A stretch of 64,000 bases of DNA from NCBI GenBank assembly GCA_002436065.1, contig DIXP01000103.1, forward strand, positions 12,389-76,388, given 5' to 3'. A program made the translations under genes and the position numbers. Positions 40,820 through 48,899 of this stretch are shown one piece after another. The first letter of the stretch is position 1, and the number at the start of each line of letters is the position of its first letter. The DNA comes from Chloroflexi bacterium UBA6077 (GTDB lineage Bacteria; Chloroflexota; UBA6077). The notes beneath the pieces are model-generated. The model made no database searches. It saw nothing but the letters and a program-made list of their open reading frames with translations, and was not told where the DNA came from.

Positions 40820-41062
40820 ATGGTAATCAAGGTTCTCGGCTCAGGCTGCGCCAACTGCAAGAAGTTGGAGGCGCTGGTGAAGGAGGTGGCCGAGGAGAAG
40901 GAGATCGAGGCCACCTTCCAGAAGGTGACTGATTACAAGGACATCGTGTCCTATGGGGTGATGCGCACCCCGGGCCTCGTGGTGGATGAGAAGGTTGTTG
41001 CTTCAGGCCGCATACCCTCCAAGGAGGAGATCGCGGGCTGGCTCGAGGGGGCCAAAGGGTAG
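40820..41062 (+). CDS. small thioredoxin-family redox protein (copy B, intact)
   Basis: The 80-residue protein has the active-site pair GSGCANCKKLE (CxxC) and the cis-Pro in MRTPGLVVDEKVV. It is the short thioredoxin (thioredoxin_3 type) often found beside ArsP-like permeases and may deliver electrons to or chaperone arsenic for the permease. GGAGG precedes the ATG. It is the intact relative of the pseudogene at 37118 and of the remnant at 44379. Confidence 0.9.
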   Translation: MVIKVLGSGCANCKKLEALVKEVAEEKEIEATFQKVTDYKDIVSYGVMRTPGLVVDEKVVASGRIPSKEEIAGWLEGAKG

Positions 41063-41064
41063 GT

Positions 41065-41118
41065 GGCAACGCGCCCTGCCCTCGCTCGTCAATACGGGCG
41101 AGGGCAGGGCGCGTTGCC
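41065..41118 (+). terminator. 21-bp stem terminator closing the arsenic island
   Basis: GGCAACGCGCCCTGCCCTCGC-type arm (41065-41085) pairs perfectly with 41098-41118 around a 12-base loop, directly after the thioredoxin stop codon. Confidence 0.8.
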
Positions 41119-41167
41119 GAGGTCAACTTACGGCGGCCTGCTTCAGATGCAGAAGCAGATCGAGTAA

Positions 41168-42181
41168 CTACTGGTGAGAGACCCTGCGTACGGCCAGCAG
41201 CAGAGCCTCCTTCATGTTTTGGTGTTCGGCTACTCCCTTGCCAGCAATGTCGTATGCGCTCCCGTGGGCTGGCGTGTAGTAGGGCACGGGCAGGCCCTCT
41301 ATGGTCGTGGTGGCGTGCCCGAAGTCCAGCAGCTTCATCGCCGCTCGCCCCTGGTCGTGGTACATTCCCACGTACACGTCGTATATGGGATCCCTCAAAG
41401 TTGCGAAGAAGCTGTCGGCTGGAAACGGGCCGTGGACGTCTATTCCCTCGGCCCTTGCACGGTCGATGGCTGGCCGGATGGCCTCGACTTCCTCGGTGCC
41501 CAACGTTCCACCTTCGCCCCCGTGCGGGTTCAGGGCAGCCACTCCAATCCTAGGTCGGACAGTCCCTTCTCTGGAAATCGCAGAGTGGCTGTCGCGGAGT
41601 GTACGCAGCACCCTGTCTCGGGTAATCCAACCAGCCACATCCTTAATGGCGACGTGCAGTGCCACTGTGGCCAGAGTGAAACGGCGGCCAACCACCAGCA
41701 CGGTGTACTCCTCAACCCCTAACAGGGATGCCAGGTAATCGCACTCGTCATCGAAATCATAGCCTGCTAGCTTGATCGACTCCTTGTTCAGAGGTGCGCT
41801 CACCACCACATCCACCTGCCCGGCCAGCGCCAGTTCCATCGCCTTGTTCAGATATTCCGTGACCGCTTTCCCACCCTCTGGACTCGGAACTCCTACCCTG
41901 AGACCGTCGGGGACATTGTCCATGTCCACAATGGCCACGGTACCGGGTTGCACCGCACCCACATCCGCTGCCTGGACCCGCTGGAGGCGCAGTCCGCTAC
42001 TCTGCCATCCAGGTGCACGCGAAAGCGATCCCGCATCCCCGATCACAACGGGGATGCACTGCCGGTAGACATCCCCGTCCAACAGCACTTTCGCCACGAT
42101 CTCGGGTCCGATTCCTGCCGGATCTCCCATGCATAGCGCCACCTTGGGCAGTCCAAGGCCGTCCTTTTGTGACTCTTTCAC
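41168..42181 (-). CDS. PdxA-family 4-phospho-hydroxy-acid dehydrogenase
   Basis: The 337-residue protein has the PdxA pattern GDPAGIGPEIVAKVL, the substrate loop with NPHGGEGG, and the metal/NAD region MYHDQGRAAMKLL, TTTIEGLPVPYYTPAHGSAYDIAGKG. PdxA oxidises 4-phosphohydroxythreonine in B6 synthesis; the PdxA2 subgroup oxidises 4-phospho-D-threonate or -erythronate to dihydroxyacetone phosphate plus CO2. The catabolic setting and lack of pdxJ suggest the second role. It ends close to a TctC-type gene on the same strand. The matching DUF1537 kinase is absent. Confidence 0.85.
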   Translation of the reverse strand: MKESQKDGLGLPKVALCMGDPAGIGPEIVAKVLLDGDVYRQCIPVVIGDAGSLSRAPGWQSSGLRLQRVQAADVGAVQPGTVAIVDMDNVPDGLRVGVPSPEGGKAVTEYLNKAMELALAGQVDVVVSAPLNKESIKLAGYDFDDECDYLASLLGVEEYTVLVVGRRFTLATVALHVAIKDVAGWITRDRVLRTLRDSHSAISREGTVRPRIGVAALNPHGGEGGTLGTEEVEAIRPAIDRARAEGIDVHGPFPADSFFATLRDPIYDVYVGMYHDQGRAAMKLLDFGHATTTIEGLPVPYYTPAHGSAYDIAGKGVAEHQNMKEALLLAVRRVSHQ

Positions 42182-42194
42182 GATCCCTCCGATC

Positions 42195-43286
42195 CTACTT
42201 GATGAGATCCATCATCGGCTTCATGGTGGCCTCCATCTGGTCCCAGTAGGCCGAGAACCGCTCCGAGTCCATGAAGAAAGGCAGTTGGCTCATGTCCTGC
42301 AGACGCTTCTTGTGATCTTCGGTTTCCATTGCCCTCTTTATCGCCCCGTTCAGGACATCTACCACATCCTTGGGAACGCCTGCCGGCGCCATGACGGATC
42401 GGTAGATCGCCCAGTTGATGTTGTATCCCTGGGACTTCATTGTCGGCACATCCGGAGCAAAGGGGTTCTTGTCCTCCTGCAACAGCGCCAATGGCCTCAG
42501 TTCTTCTGCCTTAATCTGCGGAAGTTGAGGGCTGATAGCCGTGCAGATAGCGTCTACATGTCCCCCCATGAGGGCTGTGATGCATGGAGCGCCGCCGTCG
42601 ATGATCACGGAGGCGAACTTCACCCCGGCGGCCTGCTCCAACTGGATCAGCGCCAGGTGACTCGGGTCGCCGCGTCCCATGACCGCGAACTTGATCTTCT
42701 CTGGAGATGCCTTCGCAGCGTCGACCAAGTCCTTGACAGTCTTGTACTTGCTGTCACCTTTGACGGTTATGGCATCGGGATCATAGGCGTGCATCGCGAT
42801 TGCGGTGAAGCTCTGTCTGTCGTAGCCCGCTTTGCGCTCGGGGTCGAGGTAGACACCAATGTTCTGAGGCATGCTGCTGTAGAGCAGGGTGTAGCCATCG
42901 GGCTTGGCGTTAGCCAGCTCCGCATGGCCAACCTGGCCGCCGGCGCCCGCTTTGTTGAGCACCTGAATTGGAACGCCCAACTCCTTCTCCAAGGAGGCGG
43001 CCAGGACCCGCGCGGCATTGTCACCCCCACCGCCAGCCGCGAAGGGGCAGATCATCGTCACGGTCCTACCCTTCACAGGGTAATCGGTTTTCTTGGCGGG
43101 TGCAGGAGAAGGCTGTGCGGTTTCTGTCTTGACCGTGCTAGTTGGTGCCTTGGTGGCCTCGACGGCTTTCGATTGCGGGGCGGCCGCTGTGGTTGGAGCT
43201 GCTGATGGTGTCGAGACTGCACATCCTGCGACTACTAGAGCTGCGGACGCTAGAGCGACAGTTGCCACGGCTAGAAGTTGTCTCAT
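42195..43286 (-). CDS. TctC-family solute-binding lipoprotein, orphan
   Basis: The 363-residue protein has a lipoprotein signal (LVVAGC, Cys22), a Thr/Ala/Pro-rich linker and a TctC/Bug domain (VTMICPFAAGGGGDNAARV, then HAELANAKPDGYTLL). TctC proteins bind di- or tricarboxylates or other organic acids for TTT transporters. No tctA or tctB is present, so it may serve a remote transporter or act as a sensor. It precedes the PdxA-like gene by 13 bases, so the two are co-transcribed. Confidence 0.85.
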   Translation of the reverse strand: MRQLLAVATVALASAALVVAGCAVSTPSAAPTTAAAPQSKAVEATKAPTSTVKTETAQPSPAPAKKTDYPVKGRTVTMICPFAAGGGGDNAARVLAASLEKELGVPIQVLNKAGAGGQVGHAELANAKPDGYTLLYSSMPQNIGVYLDPERKAGYDRQSFTAIAMHAYDPDAITVKGDSKYKTVKDLVDAAKASPEKIKFAVMGRGDPSHLALIQLEQAAGVKFASVIIDGGAPCITALMGGHVDAICTAISPQLPQIKAEELRPLALLQEDKNPFAPDVPTMKSQGYNINWAIYRSVMAPAGVPKDVVDVLNGAIKRAMETEDHKKRLQDMSQLPFFMDSERFSAYWDQMEATMKPMMDLIK

Positions 43287-43459
43287 GGGCCAGTATTCAT
43301 CTCCTTACTCATTGATGTGTAGCTGCTTGCGGGGAAGGGAATGGTCCGCCGGGGCTTAGTCTAAGGAGAGAGTTGGCACAGGAGAAGCAAAGAGATCACT
43401 TCCTGGTGTGATCGTCGTCACAGCGCGCTCTGCCTGTCGTTCAGCTGCGGCTTGACTAC

Positions 43460-44230
43460 TTACCTGGCGGCAAGATGCTGTAGTAGCTCAGGCCTATGTA
43501 CGCTGACTCGATGGCGGTCGATCGTCACTATCCCCTTGCGGGATAGTTCAGCCAGCACCCTAGTAACCGTTTCGCGGCTCGTCCGAAGCAGCAGAGCCAT
43601 CTCCTCGCGAGACAGATCAATAGGGAAAGAATCCTGTTCTCTCCCCGATGCGGTAACCCCTGCTGCGTACTCCAACAGGAACCCTGCCACCCTTGCGGTT
43701 ACTGGGGTCTTGGTGATGCGGAGAACGGCTTGATTTCCCTGCGCGATCGTCCTGTACAGTTCTCGAGTGACCTCATGGGCAAACGCAGGGAAGCTATCGT
43801 AGAGGTGGAGGAAGCTCTCCCTGGCCAGTATGATTACCTTACTGTTCGTTGTCGCCCTCGCAGTGAGGGAGCGTCGATGGCCTAGCACGACAGCTGCCAG
43901 GCCAATCGAGTCGCCGGGGAAGTAGATGAGCATCGGGTAGGCTTTCCCCGAACTATCGTGCTCGAGCAGGGCGACGAGCCCCGACCCAAGCAGGAACTGG
44001 TGGTCAGGCCGATCGCCGGCGTAGTAGAGGTAGTGCCCTTTCTGATACTCCCGCTCGCGAGCTTCAGATGCCAGCTGAACGAGAGCATCTTTCGGCAGGC
44101 TGGAGAACAGCCTGTGGGTGGACATAAAGTCCAGTATGGAGTTCGTTTCGCCAAGCTGTGGTGGCAACTGATCGTCGAGCCGAGACAACGGCTGCTCCAC
44201 AAAACGAAGTTGGCTCACCTGAGAGACCAA
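43460..44230 (-). CDS. Crp/Fnr-family transcriptional regulator
   Basis: The 256-residue protein has a cyclic-nucleotide-binding-like beta barrel (about 40-150) and a C-terminal winged helix (SREEMALLLRTSRETVTRVLAELSRKGIV). There are no cysteines for an Fe-S cluster and the cAMP-binding residues are not clear. It is transcribed toward the TctC-type gene, 173 bases from it, and may control the catabolic island. Confidence 0.87.
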   Translation of the reverse strand: MVSQVSQLRFVEQPLSRLDDQLPPQLGETNSILDFMSTHRLFSSLPKDALVQLASEAREREYQKGHYLYYAGDRPDHQFLLGSGLVALLEHDSSGKAYPMLIYFPGDSIGLAAVVLGHRRSLTARATTNSKVIILARESFLHLYDSFPAFAHEVTRELYRTIAQGNQAVLRITKTPVTARVAGFLLEYAAGVTASGREQDSFPIDLSREEMALLLRTSRETVTRVLAELSRKGIVTIDRHRVSVHRPELLQHLAAR

Positions 44231-44617
44231 TTATAGCTTCTGGCCCGGGCGCGCAACAGTCTTCGTCGTTACACCCTGGTGGCTGCGAATGAGGGCCTCT
44301 TTTTGGAGCCTCGGGCGGTGGATGATAGACTAACCAGCGAACGGAGCGCATCGTGGACTCTCGTCAGACAGCGAGAAAGTGTCCTTTGGGGTGACGCGAA
44401 CCCCTGGCCTGAGCGTCGACGGCAAGGTGGTTTCCTCGGGACGGCTTCTCCCAAGGAGGAGATTGCCGGCTGGATCGTAGGGGTCGTCGAGGGGCGGCTC
44501 GGGCCCGGCGTGGCCGAAGGGTCTCAGGTTGCTCTACGGTCCGGCCTAGCGGCCGGACCGGCTGCGATAGGCGGGAGGATAGACCGATGGAGATCGAGTA
44601 GTAGCGGAGAGTACGGC
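44231..44617. other. gap with thioredoxin remnant and palindrome
   Basis: It holds a degraded third thioredoxin copy (44379-44500) and a perfect 10-bp inverted repeat, CGGTCCGGCC-TAGC-GGCCGGACCG (44537-44560), which may be a terminator for the GntR gene ending at 44618. No intact gene is seen. Confidence 0.55.
44379..44500 (+). pseudogene. 3' remnant of a thioredoxin gene (third copy)
   Basis: The bases give VSFGVTRTPGLSVDGKVVSSGR and, after a one-base shift, SPKEEIAGWIVG, matching the second half of the proteins at 37118 and 40820 at the DNA level too. The 5' half is missing. It is separated from the intact copy by 3.3 kb. Confidence 0.65.
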
Positions 44618-45382
44618 TTATCCGGTCTCCTTTTTCTTCGGTCCGAAGACACCAGCCTGGGCATTCTCGATGTGTGCGAACGTGGTCTTCGCCGCCCCCT
44701 CGGGGTTACGGGCCGCCACCTCCTGCCAGATGCGGCGATGATCGTAGGTTGAATGGATCGGCCGACCTGGGGTGACGAAGTTGTACTTCATCGTCTCTTC
44801 GATCATGAACATGGTGTTGTCAACTAGGCCTATGAGAGCCACGTTTCCACTGCAGAGAGTAAGCTGACGGTGAAATGCCTTATTCAGTGGCGCGAGCCTT
44901 CTCAAGAGCTCTTCAGGAGGGGCCTGATCCGCAGCTTCCACCAACTGTACCATGTCCTCTGCGATCTTCCCGAGAGCTGCAATGGACTCGTCGGTTCCTC
45001 GTTCGGCAGCCCATGCCGCACCTTGAGACTCGAGTATCTTGCGCATCTCGAAAAGATCCTTCAGCTGATCTGGGGGAACAACAGCGGCGGGGGTAAGGCG
45101 GCGCACAATCTCATTGGTGTCCATGTCGTTCACGTAAATGCCGTCGCCGCGCTTGATAGACACAACCCCGAGAGCCTGAAGGATCTTGAGCGCTTCCCGC
45201 AAAGATGGTCTGCCCACTCCCAGGGATGATGCTAGATCCAGTTCGCGCGGTAATCGCTCCCCAGGGGCGAGTTCCCCGGTCGAGATCTTCTGCAAGATAG
45301 TGTCGGCCAATTCCTGGTATAGCGGTTTGGGCTCTCGCAGTCGAGCGAATTTCGTGATATCAGCAGGCTTTCCTCGTGGCAC
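44618..45382 (-). CDS. GntR-family (FadR-type) transcriptional regulator
   Basis: The 254-residue protein has the GntR winged helix (LYQELADTILQKISTGELAPGERLP, LGVGRPSLREALKILQALGVV) and a helical FCD effector domain with Asp/His residues for a metal-bound organic acid. GTG at 45382 is supported by AAGGTGG; the frame is open to 45526. It is divergent from the LarA-like gene, and palindromes in the intergenic region are likely operators. Confidence 0.88.
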   Translation of the reverse strand: MPRGKPADITKFARLREPKPLYQELADTILQKISTGELAPGERLPRELDLASSLGVGRPSLREALKILQALGVVSIKRGDGIYVNDMDTNEIVRRLTPAAVVPPDQLKDLFEMRKILESQGAAWAAERGTDESIAALGKIAEDMVQLVEAADQAPPEELLRRLAPLNKAFHRQLTLCSGNVALIGLVDNTMFMIEETMKYNFVTPGRPIHSTYDHRRIWQEVAARNPEGAAKTTFAHIENAQAGVFGPKKKETG

Positions 45383-45547
45383 GCCTACCACCTTCCATAT
45401 TGCTGAGCCGCAGCCATGGATTCGTCGGTCCGCAGACGAGGCCAGGGCACACAGCAGCAGAGAATGTCTCGTCGCCCTTCGGCGGGTCCGGCGTGTCCCT
45501 GAATCCCACCATGCCTGTGGTCCCATGCCTAGCGGCGACGTAACGCA

Positions 45548-45560
45548 GCGGTAATACCGC
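45548..45560. promoter_or_regulatory. GntR operator candidate 1
   Basis: GCGGT-AAT-ACCGC is a perfect palindrome followed by AGACTT. The near copy at 45763 (GGTATTACCGCAGACT) shares 15 of 16 bases. Confidence 0.55.
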
Positions 45561-45685
45561 AGACTTGATGCTAACAGATCAAATAGATTGAGTCAATCTT
45601 CGGTCGGTGCGCATACCTCTTCAGTTCTCGGCTGCCAACCAAATGGCATTGATGGTCAGAAGATGGCGTGGTGGCGTCGGTCGCG

Positions 45686-45704
45686 GAGTTATGGACGGAT
45701 CTCA
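45686..45704. mobile_element. lone insertion-element end
   Basis: The reverse complement, TGAGATCCGTCCATAACTC, differs from the ends of the 39159-39303 element by one or two bases. No second end is seen nearby, so this is a remnant. Confidence 0.5.
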
Positions 45705-45714
45705 GACAAACCCA

Positions 45715-45743
45715 TTGACAGGCCATATCATCTGTGCCATACT
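45715..45743 (+). promoter_or_regulatory. promoter of larA-like operon
   Basis: TTGACA (45715-45720), 17 bases, CATACT (45738-45743). The second GntR operator candidate (45763-45773) lies just downstream, where binding would block elongation. Confidence 0.6.
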
Positions 45744-45762
45744 GCGCGTCGCATAGGTATTA

Positions 45763-45773
45763 GGTATTACCGC
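45763..45773. promoter_or_regulatory. GntR operator candidate 2
   Basis: GGTATTACCGC followed by AGACTG; an imperfect copy of the palindrome at 45548. The two sites are 215 bases apart and could support looping. Confidence 0.5.
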
Positions 45774-45867
45774 AGACTGCAAGGGTTGTTCGCATCCCCG
45801 AGTGGCCGGGTGCATCCCCCCGCTTCGATGCCATTGGCGACTACGGATTATTGCGAGGGCTGCTGAT

Positions 45868-47157
45868 ATGCGCGTTGTCTTACCCTACGGCAGGGCCCAG
45901 ATAGAAGCAGAGATTCCCGATGCCAATCTGATGGGTATCGCCGTTCCTCGCTCACCCATCAACCCAGCGATCGATGAGGCTGTGGAGGTTGAAAGGGCGC
46001 TGCACAACCCCATCGGATCGCCACGGCTGCGCGATCTGGCAAGGGGCAGACGGAACGCGACTATCATCGTCAGCGATCATACGAGGCCCACCCCGTCGGG
46101 CAAGCTGGTCCCCCCTCTCCTGGAGGAGTTGGAGGCTGCCGGCATCCCCGCGGCCAACGTTGTGGTTGTGTTTGCCACTGGTAGCCATCGCCCGACCAGG
46201 CTAGAGGAGATGCGTTCCATCTTTGGGGAGAAAACCTGCTCGCGAGTGAGGGTTCTGTCCCATGAATGCGACGCCCAGGACCATGTGTACATGGGCGAGA
46301 CCGGAATCAACCATACTCCGGTGTGGGTCAATCGCGTAGTTGCCGAGTCGGATATCCGAATCTCGGTATCCACCGTGGAGCCTCATCAGGGTGCTGGCTG
46401 GTCCGGTGGTGCCAAGAATCTTCTGCCTGGGGTGTGCAGCCGCGAGACCATCATGCGCCATCATGCCCTGTACAGTCACCCTGGAACGTGTATTGGAGCC
46501 GTCAAGGGCAATCCGTTCCGTGAAGATCTTGAGCAGGCCGCATCTCTCGTTGGCCTCGATTTCGTGGTACAGGTCATCCTCAGCCAGAAGAAGCAGATCT
46601 CCAGGGTGTTTGCAGGTCACTGGATAGAAGCTCATCGAGACGCCGTGCGGGTGGCTAGTGATCTTCTCAATTACCAGTTGCCAGAGATGGCTGATATCGT
46701 GCTGGCTTCAGTTGGAGGGACGCCGCGAGACAGCAATCTGTGGCAGGTCGAGGGGAAGGGCCTCACTCGCGTCGGATCTGCCGTCAGGCAGGGGGGCGTC
46801 ATAATCATGGTCGCTGAGTGTTGCGAGGGTGTCGGCCATCTCGAATTGGCCGATGCTCTTCTGAGGGGTGCTCCGGACGAAATCCTCGAGAGGTTCGAAG
46901 GGGCTGAGTTCACTGTCGCAAGCAACAAGGCCTATCGCATCGCCTCGCTACAGAAGAAGGCCGCCATCTACCTGGTTACCACCGGGCTGCCCCCTGGTGC
47001 ATTTGGCAGGATACCCGTCAGGCTGTTCTCGCAGGTCGATGAAGCCTTAGCTGCAGCCTTTGCGAGTGTGGGATCGGCGGCCAGGGTGGTAGTGGTTCCG
47101 CGGACTCCGGAAGTGCTTCTGAGTGTCAGCCCGATGTCGGTGGCATCCCCGCGTTGA
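45868..47157 (+). CDS. LarA-family (DUF2088) nickel-pincer racemase-like protein
   Basis: The 429-residue protein has the LarA signatures: IIVSDHTRPTPS near 70-85, FATGSHRPT, a HECDAQDH metal/cofactor motif, and EPHQGAGWSGGAKNLLPG, where Lys binds the nickel-pincer nucleotide. LarA-type enzymes racemise or epimerise 2-hydroxy acids such as lactate, malate and sugar acids. Genes for making the cofactor (larB, larC, larE) are not in the window. It is the first gene of a + strand operon under the GntR region. Confidence 0.85.
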   Translation: MRVVLPYGRAQIEAEIPDANLMGIAVPRSPINPAIDEAVEVERALHNPIGSPRLRDLARGRRNATIIVSDHTRPTPSGKLVPPLLEELEAAGIPAANVVVVFATGSHRPTRLEEMRSIFGEKTCSRVRVLSHECDAQDHVYMGETGINHTPVWVNRVVAESDIRISVSTVEPHQGAGWSGGAKNLLPGVCSRETIMRHHALYSHPGTCIGAVKGNPFREDLEQAASLVGLDFVVQVILSQKKQISRVFAGHWIEAHRDAVRVASDLLNYQLPEMADIVLASVGGTPRDSNLWQVEGKGLTRVGSAVRQGGVIIMVAECCEGVGHLELADALLRGAPDEILERFEGAEFTVASNKAYRIASLQKKAAIYLVTTGLPPGAFGRIPVRLFSQVDEALAAAFASVGSAARVVVVPRTPEVLLSVSPMSVASPR

Positions 47158-47512
47158 GAGGTTCGTACATCGATGGCATCCGCGACTGCTGACCGACTGA
47201 GTGTACGCAGCCTGAATCTACCTCTTACCAGGAATGGCCTGTCGTCTCATGCCCTCAGCTTTCTGCATGTGCCGGCTTGCCTGAGTCCCAATCTCCGGAG
47301 GCGAGTGGGATTCGGAGATCATCCCGGCACCCGAGCGACGGACTCTCTTTGGGAAGGTGAGCGTTCTTGCCGGATTTTCGTGGTTTCGCTTGTCCGGCGC
47401 ATCGAGAGGTTCTCGTTCATGCCATATCTTGTTCGATGAGGCCAGCCACACGCTCACCGGCTAGGCCATGAACGTCACCTCGTCAAGAGCAGTCTAGTGG
47501 AGGTTCGGTGAA
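47158..47512. other. gap between LarA-like and pyruvate-kinase-like genes
   Basis: An 88-codon frame (47173-47439) has no ribosome site and no recognisable similarity, so I do not call it. Nothing else stands out except the GGAGGT site for the next gene. Confidence 0.45.
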
Positions 47513-48829
47513 TTGCTGAGGAGAACGAAGATCCACATCACGCTTGGCCCGGCGAGCTCTTCTGAAACGGTTCTGCGACAGATGGTGCAGGCAGGCGTGG
47601 ACGGCTGCCGCATCAACTTTTCTCACGCGAGGCCGGAGGATGCTCGCCAACTGGTCGGCACCGTCAGGCAGCTCTCCGCTGAGTATGGTCGGCCTATCGC
47701 CATCCGCCAGGACCTGCAGGGGCCCCGCATTCGCATTGGGGAGATGAAAGAGGGGCGGGCACTCCTCGAGGCCGGCCAGGATTTCGTGCTGACCTCCGAT
47801 CCAATAGAGGGTGACTCCAGAGCGGTCACTGTGGGATACCGCGACCTGCCGAAGGATGTGCGGCCGGGGGAGATCGTCATGATCGATGAGGCTGCAATCC
47901 ATCTGCGGGTTGTCGCGAGCGACGACACGACCATTCGATGCAAAGTACTTGTGGGCGGAGAACTGCTTCCCCGCAAGGGAATCAACCTGCCTACTACCCG
48001 GATATCCATGCCCGTTCTCACTGAGAAGGACAAGGCCGACTTGGAGGCGGGTATTCGCCTGGGCGTGGACTACGTCACCATTTCCTTCGTTCGTGATGCC
48101 GGGGACATCGAGGCAGTAAGACAGTTCATGCGTGAGCGGGAGGCTTGCATTCCGATTGTGCCCAAGATTGAGAAGCGGGAGGCGGTGATCAACGCCGACC
48201 AGATCATCGCAGCGGCCGACGGGATCAGCATCTCCCGGGGCGATCTGGGTATCGAAGCCGGGTATCAAGAGGTGCTCCCCATTCAAAGCTACTTTGTGCG
48301 TAAGTGCCATGATGCTGGGAAGATGGTCCAGGTGGGTGGGGAGTTGATGGACACGATGATCAAGAACCCTGGCCCAACCCGTTCCGAGTGTGTGGACGTG
48401 GCCACCGCGGTGCTTCAGGGGGTCGACGGTGTCTCTCTGTCGGGCGAAACGGCCATCGGGCTCTGTCCCGTGCAGACCGTGAGAATCCTGGACAAGATCG
48501 TGCGGCGGGCAGAGGTGGCTCTGGGCTACTCCGAAGGTACCGGCGACATGGATGTGCTTGCCCCACAGCCGTTTGAGCCGGTGCGCGAGTTGAAGCTCAA
48601 GGGGATTGATGCGCTGTTGGTCGAAGACGGGGATGCGGCGGTGGCTGCTGCTCTCTCTGCGGCAAGACCGCGTTGCCCAATCCTTGTGGTGGCTGAAGGC
48701 CAGAAGGCCAACTGGCTCAACACCTGGTGGGGCGTGTATCCGGTGGAGAGCGTGGCTGCCGCAAAGCGCCAAGGGCTCCTGCCACCGGGCGCATGTGTCC
48801 TGAGGATCGCGGGCACTCAGTATCCTTGA
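47513..48829 (+). CDS. divergent pyruvate kinase
   Basis: The 438-residue protein follows pyruvate kinase: KIHITLGPAS, GVDGCRINFSHA, the active-site PKIEKREAV (in place of PKIENQEG), ISRGDLGIE and SLSGETAIG. The B domain is present and the C-terminal allosteric part is shortened. It converts PEP and ADP to pyruvate and ATP, or acts on a related enol phosphate; the changes suggest an unusual role. TTG at 47513 follows GGAGGT. It precedes the ComA-like gene by 70 bases. Confidence 0.85.
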   Translation: MLRRTKIHITLGPASSSETVLRQMVQAGVDGCRINFSHARPEDARQLVGTVRQLSAEYGRPIAIRQDLQGPRIRIGEMKEGRALLEAGQDFVLTSDPIEGDSRAVTVGYRDLPKDVRPGEIVMIDEAAIHLRVVASDDTTIRCKVLVGGELLPRKGINLPTTRISMPVLTEKDKADLEAGIRLGVDYVTISFVRDAGDIEAVRQFMREREACIPIVPKIEKREAVINADQIIAAADGISISRGDLGIEAGYQEVLPIQSYFVRKCHDAGKMVQVGGELMDTMIKNPGPTRSECVDVATAVLQGVDGVSLSGETAIGLCPVQTVRILDKIVRRAEVALGYSEGTGDMDVLAPQPFEPVRELKLKGIDALLVEDGDAAVAAALSAARPRCPILVVAEGQKANWLNTWWGVYPVESVAAAKRQGLLPPGACVLRIAGTQYP

Positions 48830-48855
48830 CCTGCCGAACCCGATATGAAGCCGTG

Positions 48856-48876
48856 TATGCTAGCTAAATATGCTAG
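48856..48876 (+). repeat. TATGCTAG direct repeat upstream of ComA-like gene
   Basis: TATGCTAG occurs at 48856-48863 and 48869-48876, 13 bases apart, shortly before the gene at 48900. It could be a weak promoter or regulator site. Confidence 0.3.
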
Positions 48877-48899
48877 TAGCGCATTAATAGGAGTGGATC

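Larger units (their letters stand above)
45383..45867. other. divergent regulatory region between GntR and LarA-like genes
   Basis: No gene is seen. The region holds two GGTAaTACCGC-type operators, a lone insertion-element end and a consensus-like promoter, listed separately. Confidence 0.6.

Noticed and set aside
47173..47439. 88-codon frame between LarA-like and pyruvate-kinase-like genes
   Set aside because: No ribosome site, no hydrophobic or motif pattern and no recognised family.
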